Positions 7,669-15,462 of a stretch of DNA of 64,000 nt are shown here, in pieces. Location of the stretch: NCBI RefSeq assembly GCF_021026345.1, contig NZ_JAJNCZ010000015.1:18142-82141 (forward strand), given 5' to 3'. The notes beneath the pieces are model-generated. The model was given only the letters and a program-made list of their open reading frames with translations, was not told where the DNA came from and searched no databases. Each line of letters begins with the position of its first letter. Within the stretch, counting starts at the first letter, position 1. Made by a program: the position numbers and the translations under genes. The DNA is from Rhizobium sp. GN54 (GTDB lineage: Bacteria > Pseudomonadota > Alphaproteobacteria > Rhizobiales > Rhizobiaceae).

Positions 7669-8009
7669 GGGTTCTTCTGGCTCCGATAGGTTCTGTCTTC
7701 CGCCGCACCGGCGACTGCACATCCATAGCGCAGAATCGGTCGACGGCAAATGCACGCGCGCCGATCGTGCCCGGCCACACGCGCAGCTTTCGCTGCGGTG
7801 CATAGCATCAGGCGGGGGGCAATTCAACGGCGGCCTGAACGGCGGATGTTTCGGCCTGGCTACCCTTGCCAGCCGGAAAATGGTTTCCATTTCATTGGGG
7901 TGGCAAGAGTGGCCCCGGTGGCAACCGCGCCGCGCGATGCGCAGGATCGCGGCGCGGCCTTGGCTGGCCAATGCTGCGGCGTGGGCGCAGCTGGAACGGA
8001 GTGGATCTG
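7669..8009. other. Intergenic region, no gene seen
   Basis: 341 bases between the divergent NDUFS4-like and lipoprotein genes. It must hold both promoters, but I see no convincing -35/-10 pair, repeat or structured RNA. The open frames crossing it lack family similarity. Confidence 0.5.
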
Positions 8010-8309
8010 ATGACGTGTCCAGACAGAAGGGCGAAGGGTGTCGCGGCTCTCATCTGCATCGGTGCGCTCTGCATTGCCGGCTGCACGGCGAGCGCAGGCG
8101 GCGGGAACTATCCGGATCCCATCCCCGGGAGCATCACCTATGGCGGCCAGCCCCGCACCAAGCTGACCAAGTCGCCGGTCGGCAGCTGGTTCCACCACCG
8201 CTTCACCGACCAGTTCGGCCGGACGGTGCAGGAGACTTACGTCATCCAGCCGGACAGGTCCCTGCTGCTGACGAACCGGGTCATCCTGGAAGACTTCTTC
8301 GACGACTGA
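8010..8309 (+). CDS. Small outer-membrane lipoprotein of unknown function
   Basis: 99 residues from ATG 8010. A basic N-terminus, hydrophobic stretch and lipobox LCIAGC (Cys at about residue 26) show it is exported by Sec, lipidated and probably kept in the outer membrane, since no inner-membrane Asp follows the Cys. The mature part is short and beta-rich with conserved-looking GGQPRTKLTKSPVGSWFHHRF and ends in acidic residues. I do not recognise the family. It is a single gene between the respiratory subunit and tRNA-Pro. Confidence 0.75.
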   Translation: MTCPDRRAKGVAALICIGALCIAGCTASAGGGNYPDPIPGSITYGGQPRTKLTKSPVGSWFHHRFTDQFGRTVQETYVIQPDRSLLLTNRVILEDFFDD

Positions 8310-8427
8310 GCCGACAAGGTCGAACCTGCGCGGGGAGGCCTTGGCGTCGAAGGCGCGGGCGCCTGGAGCCCCATTTTTGCAGTTGCGGCCACGGCGGGAT
8401 GCGTGTATCTCCGCCAGCACGGATCGG

Positions 8428-8504
<77 letters not shown>

Positions 8505-8563
8505 CCGTATGCCGTTGAAATCAAAAAAGATGTTGATTTTCCAAGGGCTTTTTCCAATCATCT

Positions 8564-8583
8564 GTTACAAAGTTCGTTACAAA
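8564..8583 (+). repeat. Candidate integrase arm-type repeats
   Basis: GTTACAAA occurs at 8564-8571 and 8576-8583, 12 bases apart, and a third copy in the same orientation lies at 11156-11163 just inside the right end. Identical short repeats near both ends of an island are typical of integrase arm-binding sites. Confidence 0.45.
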
Positions 8584-8598
8584 ACAGGTGATTTTGCA

Positions 8599-8730
8599 GT
8601 GGCCGGCAAGGTCAAGAATCTTCTCAATCGCGATGGGCGCTACTTCTCTCGGCTTGTGATTCCGAAGGAGCTTTGCCTTTTCCTCGACAACAAAACAGAG
8701 CTTCGCGAACCGTTGGAAGCCCGCCGATGA
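8599..8730 (+). pseudogene. Truncated tyrosine recombinase (phage integrase), N-terminal stump
   Basis: From GTG 8599 the frame encodes 43 residues. KNLLNRDGRYFSRLVIPKEL followed by a TELREPL segment matches the extreme N-terminus of a common proteobacterial phage integrase type, where this arm-binding beta region precedes the SAM-like and catalytic domains. The frame then hits TGA at 8728, and no catalytic R-H-R-Y region follows. A full-length relative would have roughly 400 residues. Its place right after the attachment site fits an island integrase reduced by an internal deletion. Confidence 0.8.
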
Positions 8731-8821
8731 ATATCGGCGGGCTTTAGCGTGACGTATCATTAGATGGCGAATCGATATTAACCTGTGCTTGCAAAGGTTG
8801 CGGCAGCAATGAGGGCATAGG

Positions 8822-9154
8822 GTGTCTAAAAGTCTTTCAAATCTGCTTGTCGTCGCCGGCGGCGTTGGGGTAGTCGGCTCCGCGCTCTGGTGGGGCGCAT
8901 TCTACTCGCAGGTCAACCAGTTCATGGGAACTCGCGTCCCGTTGCCCTTGGATTGCCTCTATACAATCGGAGGCCCTTGCGGGGTGCTATCGGGTGTAGC
9001 CAATGCATTTGGTGCAACCGCGTATGACCCTCGGTTGTTTTGGGGATCTGTTGCCGCCTTTGTAATCGGTGCCATTCTTCGCATTATCCCCGATGGCACT
9101 GAAGGCGCTCGCGATGACCTAAGACCGCCGCAGCGCAGAGACCCGTCCCTATAG
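8822..9154 (+). CDS. Small membrane protein of the tRNA-Pro island
   Basis: 110 residues from GTG 8822. Two hydrophobic segments are visible, about residues 8-27 (LLVVAGGVGVVGSALWWGAF) and 72-88 (LFWGSVAAFVIGAIL), joined by a loop with two Cys (C45, C53), and a charged tail. This predicts a two-pass inner-membrane protein. No family is recognised. No ribosome site is obvious. It points right, away from the integrase stump, and its neighbour downstream is on the other strand. Confidence 0.55.
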   Translation: MSKSLSNLLVVAGGVGVVGSALWWGAFYSQVNQFMGTRVPLPLDCLYTIGGPCGVLSGVANAFGATAYDPRLFWGSVAAFVIGAILRIIPDGTEGARDDLRPPQRRDPSL

Positions 9155-9188
9155 CCGTCGAAGCCGGCCGGATAAGGTCGGCGGGCCG

Positions 9189-9611
9189 CTACAATGTCGT
9201 AAATCGATGCCATGCTTCCCTAAACTGCGGCCGATCATATGCAGACGGTTGAAGCCAGATCGAGGCCTTTCCCATCCGGCTCTTTGCCGGATCGCTATGA
9301 ACACAAAGCTCCTTGACTTCCTGCAGCGTCATGATGAAGCAGACCGGAGCGTCAGTTTTGGCCTTGATCGTGATGATCCACCAATCCGACCGCAATTTGG
9401 TGAGGTCAGTGCCAAGCCCGACCGGATCGCGCTTCGTCAGCCCCTTGCTTTGAACTCCAAAGAAGATTGTTTCGTTGTCGTTGGCGCAGAACAGATCGCT
9501 GCCTTTGGCATTTCTGGAAGTCAGCATGACGTTCCAGCCTCTGCGGGACAATTGCCACGCTGCGTAGTGCGAGGCGGCGTTGCCCGTTACTTGTGATGAT
9601 TTGACGTCCAT
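9189..9611 (-). CDS. PD-(D/E)XK-like nuclease-fold protein, island cargo
   Basis: 140 residues from ATG 9611, preceded by a GTGGAG ribosome site. An in-frame GTG at 9620 is possible. N-terminal SSQVTGNAASHYAAWQLSRRGWNV forms the helix that opens restriction-endonuclease-like folds. GSDLF (D39) and the strand FFGVQSKG (Q54, K56) give the D...(Q/E)xK catalytic pattern. The C-terminal YDRPQFREAWHRF is shared by a widespread family of small uncharacterised proteins with the same order of motifs, as I remember them. It may be a stand-alone nuclease or DNA-end-binding protein. Fold call is moderately strong, activity unknown. Confidence 0.65.
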   Translation of the reverse strand: MDVKSSQVTGNAASHYAAWQLSRRGWNVMLTSRNAKGSDLFCANDNETIFFGVQSKGLTKRDPVGLGTDLTKLRSDWWIITIKAKTDAPVCFIMTLQEVKELCVHSDPAKSRMGKASIWLQPSAYDRPQFREAWHRFTTL

Positions 9612-9712
9612 ACACTCCACCTAACCCAATATACGCGCAAACCCTAGTTGTGGCCGGATTGTCCCGCAAGTATCATGCGCATTCACCAACGGCTAAATTG
9701 AATCGACGGACA

Positions 9713-10417
9713 ATGAAGAACAGCCTTTCTTATCGAGAATTCAAGGACGAGTTGCTATTGCATTTCGCGATTCACGTTAAAGCAGCGACCGATGTGCAAG
9801 CGGATCCAGAAAGTGCAGCGGCACTGATTCATGAGCGGTTTCAAAGAAGTTGGATTGCATCCGCTACTAAGGAACTGGCTGACGCGGGTTATATTAAAGG
9901 GATTACTGATCTCAGCGGGACCGGAAGCTATGCGTTGACGGGGTATGGACTTGAGCGTGCCGAGGGAATTGCGCACAACGTGGGCGCAGACTTGCACGAA
10001 ATGATCGCCGATTCAGATCCTTACGCGCTCGTTGACGATGGCGGAAGCGCTATGACTGATGATCGGGGTAATCATCTTGTCTTTTCTTCGTCCACACCTG
10101 ACGGGGTAGATGCCGCCAATATCATAAAGATTGACCCACTGTCGCAAGCGTTTCGAGAACTTGACGAAGAAATGGCCTCGGTAGTCCGCGAGTTGAGAGG
10201 AAACAATCAACTGGCTGCCGATGGTGGAGCAGAGACAAGTCAGCGTCTCGCTGAACTGGAAGCAGGAAGAACCTTGATATCGGCTGAGCAGGCTGACAAG
10301 ACGCTGGTTCGTCGTGTTCTTTTACCTGCACTGCAGTGGCTATTGAAAAAGGTGGCCGACGAGTCAGCAAAGGCCGGAATTCAGAAGATAATCGAAATTA
10401 TTTCGGCATACTTCTGA
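9713..10417 (+). CDS. Island protein with winged-helix-like N-terminus, unknown function
   Basis: 234 residues from ATG 9713 (MKNSLSYREFKDELLLHF). A longer reading from GTG 9650 adds 21 residues unlike the rest. Residues 1-90 look like a winged helix: several helices, then YIKGITDLSGTGSYALTGYGLERA with a beta-hairpin wing and a recognition-type helix. The middle is acidic. From about residue 150 there is a long amphipathic helical segment (FRELDEEMASVVRELRG, RLAELEAGRTLIS) and a hydrophobic C-terminal helix pair. No catalytic motif, membrane segment or known family. The DNA-binding role is inferred. Confidence 0.55.
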   Translation: MKNSLSYREFKDELLLHFAIHVKAATDVQADPESAAALIHERFQRSWIASATKELADAGYIKGITDLSGTGSYALTGYGLERAEGIAHNVGADLHEMIADSDPYALVDDGGSAMTDDRGNHLVFSSSTPDGVDAANIIKIDPLSQAFRELDEEMASVVRELRGNNQLAADGGAETSQRLAELEAGRTLISAEQADKTLVRRVLLPALQWLLKKVADESAKAGIQKIIEIISAYF

Positions 10418-10461
10418 CAAAGCCAATATTTTAGTGAGATCGTGACTAGGGGGAGGGCGGG

Positions 10462-11109
10462 ATGCGCATAGGTTTGTTTATTTGCGTTCTTGCGGCGACA
10501 GTGCAGCCCGCGCTTGCGACCGAGGTGGACGAAATTGCCCTGATGATGACCAAGCTTGTTGGCACGCAGAGTGTGGCGTTCCGCCCGCAATCTCAAAATG
10601 GACAGTTGATAGGTTGCACGCTGGAATTTGACGCACTTGTGCGTGACTGGAAATATAGAAATGGTGGCTTCTTAAAGTTAGCTGGTTCATTTGGAATATT
10701 GGCACCCGGTGGGGCCAATGTTGGGGCGATGCAGAAGCTAACGGTAAGCCATCTTGATTATTCTGGACTTGAGCTTCAAGTTAACCCTTCCAGCCCATCG
10801 CGGCTATTCATGCGAGATCGGGAATTTCGATCTAACATTGCGTCACTTGTGAACGCGACCGAAAGCGATGCCCCTGGCTCTTTCTTTGCCGTTTACAACC
10901 TTTCGCCCACGATGGAAATTATCCTAGCTGGAATTGAACGTGGCGAGATTGTTATAGGCTTCAATCAAATGAACGGCGAAAGCGACATCGAATTAGACCT
11001 ACAACTTGATGTCGCGTCGATGGACAATGATGGAAATCGAACAAAGTCTACAGACGCCCGGAGAGGCTTCATGGCATGCCTGATGACGCTGTCCGAACGC
11101 CTCAAGTAG
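10462..11109 (+). CDS. Secreted/periplasmic island protein of unknown function
   Basis: 215 residues from ATG 10462, preceded by a GGGGGAGGGCGGG ribosome-binding stretch. MRIGLFICVLAATVQPALA is a clear Sec signal peptide with cleavage after ALA. The mature protein is a mixed alpha/beta chain with two Cys far apart (one in GCTLEFD, one near the C-terminus in FMACLM), possibly a disulphide. No known motif. It is codirectional with the winged-helix gene 44 bases upstream and may share its transcript. AT-rich composition marks it as island DNA. Confidence 0.65.
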   Translation: MRIGLFICVLAATVQPALATEVDEIALMMTKLVGTQSVAFRPQSQNGQLIGCTLEFDALVRDWKYRNGGFLKLAGSFGILAPGGANVGAMQKLTVSHLDYSGLELQVNPSSPSRLFMRDREFRSNIASLVNATESDAPGSFFAVYNLSPTMEIILAGIERGEIVIGFNQMNGESDIELDLQLDVASMDNDGNRTKSTDARRGFMACLMTLSERLK

Positions 11110-11206
11110 CAGCGAGCTTTGCGTTTGGTGACATCAATTTTGCGGACATTACAACGTTACAAAAACCGAATATTATCATTGAAAATCAATAACATATTCG
11201 ATTTCA

Positions 11207-11229
11207 AATCTCTCCACTCCGACCACCGT
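11207..11229 (+). repeat. attR: right copy of the 23-bp tRNA-Pro direct repeat
   Basis: Identical over 23 bases to 8486-8508 but without the rest of a tRNA gene. This is the expected right junction of an element that inserted in the 3' end of tRNA-Pro. Confidence 0.9.
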
Positions 11230-11285
11230 CTTCCCGACAATGTCCCCATTAACCTGCCCGCGCCGCTCGCTCCGAACGCCCGGCG

Positions 11286-11594
11286 CTACTCGGCGGCGAC
11301 CATGCGGAAGGCGCGGTCGGCGGCGTCCTTGGAGCCCCCGGCCATCAGGTAGATCAGACAGCTCGTCCGCAGCAGCGAGGCGAAGTTCGAGACCGAGCCG
11401 TTGATGAGCAGGGCCTCGTCGTAGAGCGTGGACAGGAAGCGGGACGTCGACAGGCCCTGGCTTGCGGCGATCTCGTCGATGAGGTCCCAGAAGGCCGCCT
11501 CGATCTGGATGCTGGTGGAATGGCCACCGATGCGCACGGAGCGGTTGACGGGGCGATAGCGCTGCGGGTCCTGGCCCGCAAAGACCTCACACAT
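11286..11594 (-). CDS. Ribbon-helix-helix domain protein
   Basis: 102 residues from ATG 11594 (MCEVFAGQDPQRYRPVNRSV). The strand RSVRIGGHSTSIQIEAAFWDLIDEIAASQGLSTSRFLSTLYDEALL has the RHH layout: a beta-strand carrying the DNA-contact residues, then two helices. This larger-than-Arc type is common in Rhizobiales, and the C-terminal helix SNFASLLRTSCLIYLM is part of the family. It probably dimerises on DNA as a small repressor. The longer upstream frame lacks family similarity. No antitoxin-like partner is next to it. Confidence 0.75.
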   Translation of the reverse strand: MCEVFAGQDPQRYRPVNRSVRIGGHSTSIQIEAAFWDLIDEIAASQGLSTSRFLSTLYDEALLINGSVSNFASLLRTSCLIYLMAGGSKDAADRAFRMVAAE

Positions 11595-11808
11595 GGTGTC
11601 TCCTCCAGTCTTGTTCTTATGGCAGCGATTATGCGTTGGCCGCCGGGTTTGGTCAAATCGTCCAACCCATGGCGAACAGGCGCAAAATCCTTCGAATTTT
11701 ACTCCAGATGAGAGAAATCTGGCATGCGGTAACCGGCTGCTACCCGTCGCCGCCTTTCCCGGCGCAATCTTCCTTTCAGACAAGACTGCAAGCATCGGGA
11801 AGGGCAGC

Positions 11809-12204
11809 GTGGCCAAATCGATACATTCCATGATCCGGGTCCTGGACGAGGGGCGCTCGGTGGATTTCTACCGCAAGGCATTCGGCCTGGATGTGGCCGA
11901 GAGGCTCGATTTCGAAACCTTCACGCTCCTCTACCTGAGCAATGCTGAGAGCGAATTCGAGCTGGAGCTGACGATCAACAAGGGCCGGACTGAGGCCTAT
12001 CAGCTCGGCGACGGCTATGGCCATCTGGCCGTCTCCGTCGAAGACCTCGACGGAGAGCACGCGCGGATGGGCAACCTCGGGCTTGCCCCCGGCAAGATCG
12101 TCGAATTCAACCGGGACGGCGGCCTGCTCGCCCGCTTCTTCTTCATCACCGATCCGGACGGCTACAAGATCGAGGTGCTGCAGCGCCACGGCCGGTTCAA
12201 ATAG
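11809..12204 (+). CDS. gloA: Lactoylglutathione lyase (glyoxalase I), VOC family
   Basis: 131 residues from GTG 11809, with GGGAAGGGC as ribosome site. Glyoxalase I isomerises the hemithioacetal of methylglyoxal and glutathione to S-lactoylglutathione in the cytoplasm. All four expected metal ligands are visible at the right spacing: His in SIHSMIRV, Glu in FELELT, His in YGHLAVS and Glu in YKIEVLQ. Length is close to the E. coli enzyme (135). The second half repeats the beta-alpha-beta-beta-beta unit of the VOC fold. It is followed by the GMC dehydrogenase pair on the same strand. A related dioxygenase is the alternative but fits less well. Confidence 0.85.
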   Translation: MAKSIHSMIRVLDEGRSVDFYRKAFGLDVAERLDFETFTLLYLSNAESEFELELTINKGRTEAYQLGDGYGHLAVSVEDLDGEHARMGNLGLAPGKIVEFNRDGGLLARFFFITDPDGYKIEVLQRHGRFK

Positions 12205-12259
12205 ACAGCCTGGCGGCCGGAGGAGGGCTGCCGGGCAGACTGCAATGGGAGGAACGAAC

Positions 12260-12802
12260 ATGACCACGATCTACGAGCGTCGCCGCAGCCCGGCCTCCGG
12301 CCTGTCCCGGCGCGAGCTTCTCAAGCGCGGCACGGTGGGTGCCGCGCTCGTTATCACCGGCAGTGCGGTGATCAGCCCGGATCGCGCCTGGGGCGTGGAG
12401 ACGACGGCGCTGAAGCCGGACACGATGGCGACCCTGATCAAGCTCGCCCGCGACATCTACCCGCACGATACGATCCCCGACCGCTTCTATGCGATCGCCG
12501 TGAAGGGCCACGACACGAAGGCGGGCCAGGATCCGGCGCACAAGGAACTGATCGAGGTGGGCATTGCCGATCTCGACGCGCGGGCAGGGGCGGGCGGCTA
12601 CCGCGGCCTCGGCTGGGAGGACGACCGTGTCGCCATCCTGCGCGAAATCGAGACCACGCCGTTCTTCCAGGCGGTGCGCGGCGATCTCGTCGTCTCCTTC
12701 TACAACCAGAAGGATCTGTGGCCGCACTTCGGCTACGAGGGCGAATCCTTCTCGAAGGGTGGATACATCAACCGCGGCTTCGACGACATCGAGTGGCTGT
12801 AG
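12260..12802 (+). CDS. Tat-exported small subunit of GMC dehydrogenase (gluconate 2-dehydrogenase subunit 3 type)
   Basis: 180 residues from ATG 12260, with a GGAGG ribosome site. SRRELLKRG at about residues 13-21 followed by a hydrophobic stretch (AALVITGSAVI) is a twin-arginine signal. The mature protein matches the small gamma-type subunit that accompanies periplasmic FAD-dependent gluconate, sorbitol or glucose dehydrogenases and carries the catalytic subunit through the Tat pathway. Conserved-looking GWEDDRVAILREIE and FYNQKDLWPHFGYEG are visible. The catalytic subunit gene starts 97 bases downstream. The substrate cannot be told from sequence. Confidence 0.8.
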   Translation: MTTIYERRRSPASGLSRRELLKRGTVGAALVITGSAVISPDRAWGVETTALKPDTMATLIKLARDIYPHDTIPDRFYAIAVKGHDTKAGQDPAHKELIEVGIADLDARAGAGGYRGLGWEDDRVAILREIETTPFFQAVRGDLVVSFYNQKDLWPHFGYEGESFSKGGYINRGFDDIEWL

Positions 12803-12899
12803 GGCCGGGCGGCAGCCGGCGCCGGAGGAGGGCGCCCGCCGGACACGGAACGTGTCCCCGCCAGAATGGACAGGGTCGGAACAGACCGGGAGGAAGAAC

Positions 12900-14471
12900 A
12901 TGGCAGCTCCATACAGACTCGACGACGACAGCGTCGTCGTCATCATCGGCTCGGGTGCCGGCGGCGGCACGCTCGGCAACGAGCTGGCGCAGAAGGGCAT
13001 CGACGTCGTCATCCTCGAGGCCGGCGCGCGCATCGAGCACGAGGACTTCATCAACGACGAGTGGGACAGCTTCGCCCAGCTCGCCTGGCTCGATCACCGC
13101 ACGACCGGTGGCGGCTGGCGCGTCGGCAAGGATTTCCCGAACCTGCCGGCCTGGATCGTCAAGGCCGTGGGCGGCACGACGACGCACTGGGCCGGCGCCT
13201 CGCTGCGCATCCAGGAGCACGAGTTCAAGGCGCTGACCAACTACGGCAAGGTCGAGGGCGCCAATCTTCTGGACTGGCCGATCACGCTTGCCGACCTCGA
13301 GCCCTATTATGCGAAGGCCGAGGACAAGATGGGCGTGACCCGGACAAACGGCATCGAGGGCCTTCCGGGCAACAACAACTTCAAGATCCTCAAGGCCGGC
13401 GCCGACAAGCTCGGCTACAAGGAATGTCACACCGGCCGGATGGCCATCAATTCCGCCGACCGCGACGACCGGATGAGCTGTCAGCAGACGGGCTTCTGCT
13501 TCCAGGGCTGCAAGTGGGGCGCCAAGTGGTCGACGCTCTACACCGAGATCCCGAAGGGCGAGGCCACAGGCAGGCTCGAGGTCCGGCCGAACGCGCACGT
13601 GGTCAAGATCGAGCACGATGCGGACGGCAAGGTGACGAACGTCGTCTATGCCGACAAGGACGGCAAGCTGCAGAGCCAGAAGGCGCGGATCGTCTGCGTC
13701 GCGTGCAATTCGATCGAAAGCCCGAGGCTGCTGCTGAACTCCGAATCGGCCAGGTTTCCGGACGGGCTCGCCAACTCGTCCGGCCAGGTCGGCAAGAACT
13801 ACATGCGCCACACCACCGGGTCGGTCTATGCGGTGTTCGAGAAGCCGGTGCACTTCTACCGCGGTACGACGATGGCCGGCATCATCCAGGACGAGGCCGG
13901 GCACGATCCGTCGCGCGGCTTCGTCGGCGGCTACGAGATGGAGACGCTGGCGCTCGGCGTGCCCTTCATGGCGGCGTTCCTGGATCCCGGCGGCTGGGGC
14001 CGCTCCTTCGCCTCGGCCATGGACGGCTATGCCAACACCGCGGGCCTGTGGATCGTCGGCGAGGACATGCCGCAGGAGCAGAACGCGGTGAAGCTGCATG
14101 CGACACTGAAGGACCAGCACGGCATGCGGATCCCCGACGTCTGGTTCACCGACCATCCGAACGACATCGCCATGCGCAACCATGCCTACAAACAGGGCCA
14201 GGCGCTCTACGAGGCGGTCGGCGCGATCCGGAGCTTCCCGACGCCACCCTATCCCTCGACCCACAATCTCGGCACGAACCGCATGAGCGAGAAGGCGCAG
14301 GACGGTGTCGTCAACAAATGGGGCCAGACCCACGACATCAAGAACCTGTTCGTCTCCGACGGCAGCCAGTTCACCACCGGGGCGGCGGAAAACCCGACGC
14401 TGACGATCGTATCCCTGGCGATCCGCCAGGCGGACTATATCGCCGAGCAGATGAACGCCGGTTCCATCTGA
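12900..14471 (+). CDS. GMC-family FAD-dependent dehydrogenase, catalytic subunit
   Basis: 523 residues from ATG 12900, after an AGGAAG ribosome site. N-terminal VVVIIGSGAGGGTLGNELA is the FAD-binding Rossmann motif, ending in ILEAGAR. GGTTTHWAGASLR is the GMC flavin-contact segment. A Cys-containing CQQTGFCFQGCKWGAKWS stretch resembles the region that binds a 3Fe-4S cluster in some periplasmic dehydrogenases. C-terminal THNLGTNRMS (catalytic His region) and SDGSQFTTGAAENPTLTI close the flavin site. It has no signal peptide and probably travels with the Tat-tagged small subunit upstream. A cytochrome c subunit, often the third gene, is absent here. Confidence 0.88.
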   Translation: MAAPYRLDDDSVVVIIGSGAGGGTLGNELAQKGIDVVILEAGARIEHEDFINDEWDSFAQLAWLDHRTTGGGWRVGKDFPNLPAWIVKAVGGTTTHWAGASLRIQEHEFKALTNYGKVEGANLLDWPITLADLEPYYAKAEDKMGVTRTNGIEGLPGNNNFKILKAGADKLGYKECHTGRMAINSADRDDRMSCQQTGFCFQGCKWGAKWSTLYTEIPKGEATGRLEVRPNAHVVKIEHDADGKVTNVVYADKDGKLQSQKARIVCVACNSIESPRLLLNSESARFPDGLANSSGQVGKNYMRHTTGSVYAVFEKPVHFYRGTTMAGIIQDEAGHDPSRGFVGGYEMETLALGVPFMAAFLDPGGWGRSFASAMDGYANTAGLWIVGEDMPQEQNAVKLHATLKDQHGMRIPDVWFTDHPNDIAMRNHAYKQGQALYEAVGAIRSFPTPPYPSTHNLGTNRMSEKAQDGVVNKWGQTHDIKNLFVSDGSQFTTGAAENPTLTIVSLAIRQADYIAEQMNAGSI

Positions 14472-14541
14472 CGGCTGCGCCAACCTCCCCCGGCCGCCCG
14501 TGCGCGGCCGGTGATCGCGCGCGGTGATCCGCGCCCCCTCC

Positions 14542-14568
14542 GGTCGGCCCTGCCGGCCGTCTTCTTTT
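14542..14568 (+). terminator. Terminator after the GMC dehydrogenase gene
   Basis: GGTCGGC and GCCGGCC pair around a 3-base loop (one G-T pair), followed by the T-rich tail GTCTTCTTTT. It ends the plus-strand dehydrogenase transcript. Confidence 0.6.
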
Positions 14569-14620
14569 GAAGGGGAGCAGCGTTGTCGTTCAGCCGGGTG
14601 GCCGGCGGTGTCTGAACGCG

Positions 14621-14650
14621 AAACGGGCGGACCTTGCGGCCCGCCCGTTT
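14621..14650 (-). terminator. Terminator of the aap operon
   Basis: AAACGGGCGG and CCGCCCGTTT form a 10-bp perfect stem with a 10-base loop, 24 bases past the aapP stop on the minus strand. The T tail is short, and A/T pairs at the base of the stem could make it work in both directions. Confidence 0.6.
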
Positions 14651-14673
14651 GAGTTACTTCTATCGCACTGTGC

Positions 14674-15450
14674 TCAGTGCAGGATCTGGCTGAGGAACAG
14701 CCGGGTGCGCTCATGCTGCGGATTGTCAAAGAAGCTCTGCGGGTCGTTCTGCTCGACGATCTGGCCCTGATCCATGAAGATCACGCGGTTGGCGACCTGG
14801 CGGGCGAAGCCCATCTCGTGGGTGACACAGAGCATGGTCATGCCCTCCTCGGCGAGCGAGACCATGGTGTCCAGCACTTCCTTGACCATTTCCGGGTCGA
14901 GTGCCGAGGTCGGCTCATCGAACAGCATGATCTTCGGCTTCATGCACAGCGAGCGGGCGATCGCCACGCGCTGCTGCTGGCCGCCGGAGAGCTGGCCCGG
15001 ATACTTGTGCGCCTGCTCGGGGATCTTGACCCGCTCGAGATAGTGCATGGCGACCTGCTCGGCATCCTTCTTCGGCATCTTGCGCACCCAGATCGGCGCC
15101 AGCGTGCAGTTCTCGAGGATCGTCAGGTGGGGGAAGAGGTTGAAGTGCTGGAACACCATGCCGACCTCGCGGCGCACCTCGTCGATCTTCTTCAGGTCGT
15201 TCGTCAGTTCGATGCCGTCGACGACGATCTGGCCCTTCTGGTGTTCTTCCAGCCGGTTGATGCAGCGAATCATCGTGGACTTGCCGGAGCCGGAGGGGCC
15301 GGCGATGACGATGCGCTCGCCGCGCATCACCTTGAGATTGATGTCGCGCAGGACGTGGAAGTCGCCGTACCACTTGTTCATGTTGACGATCTCGATGGCG
15401 ACGTCCGTCGCCGATACCGTCATCTTCTTGGCCTGGGCCTGGTTTGCCAT
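14674..15450 (-). CDS. aapP: General L-amino acid ABC transporter, ATPase subunit AapP
   Basis: 258 residues. Walker A is GPSGSGKS, the signature [15 protein letters not shown], Walker B IMLFDEP, and the switch His lies in VTHEM. This is the polar amino acid importer ATPase type (GlnQ/HisP), and the N-terminal extension before the ABC domain ([10 protein letters not shown]) is usual for AapP of rhizobia. It drives uptake of many L-amino acids through AapQ-AapM in the inner membrane. It is the last gene of the operon, 12 bases after aapM. Confidence 0.95.
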   Translation of the reverse strand: MANQAQAKKMTVSATDVAIEIVNMNKWYGDFHVLRDINLKVMRGERIVIAGPSGSGKSTMIRCINRLEEHQKGQIVVDGIELTNDLKKIDEVRREVGMVFQHFNLFPHLTILENCTLAPIWVRKMPKKDAEQVAMHYLERVKIPEQAHKYPGQLSGGQQQRVAIARSLCMKPKIMLFDEPTSALDPEMVKEVLDTMVSLAEEGMTMLCVTHEMGFARQVANRVIFMDQGQIVEQNDPQSFFDNPQHERTRLFLSQILH

Positions 15451-15462
15451 GGTTTGTTGTCC

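Noticed and set aside
12768..14729. 653-codon frame antisense to the GMC dehydrogenase gene
   Set aside because: A GC-skew shadow of a well-supported gene, without a recognisable domain.
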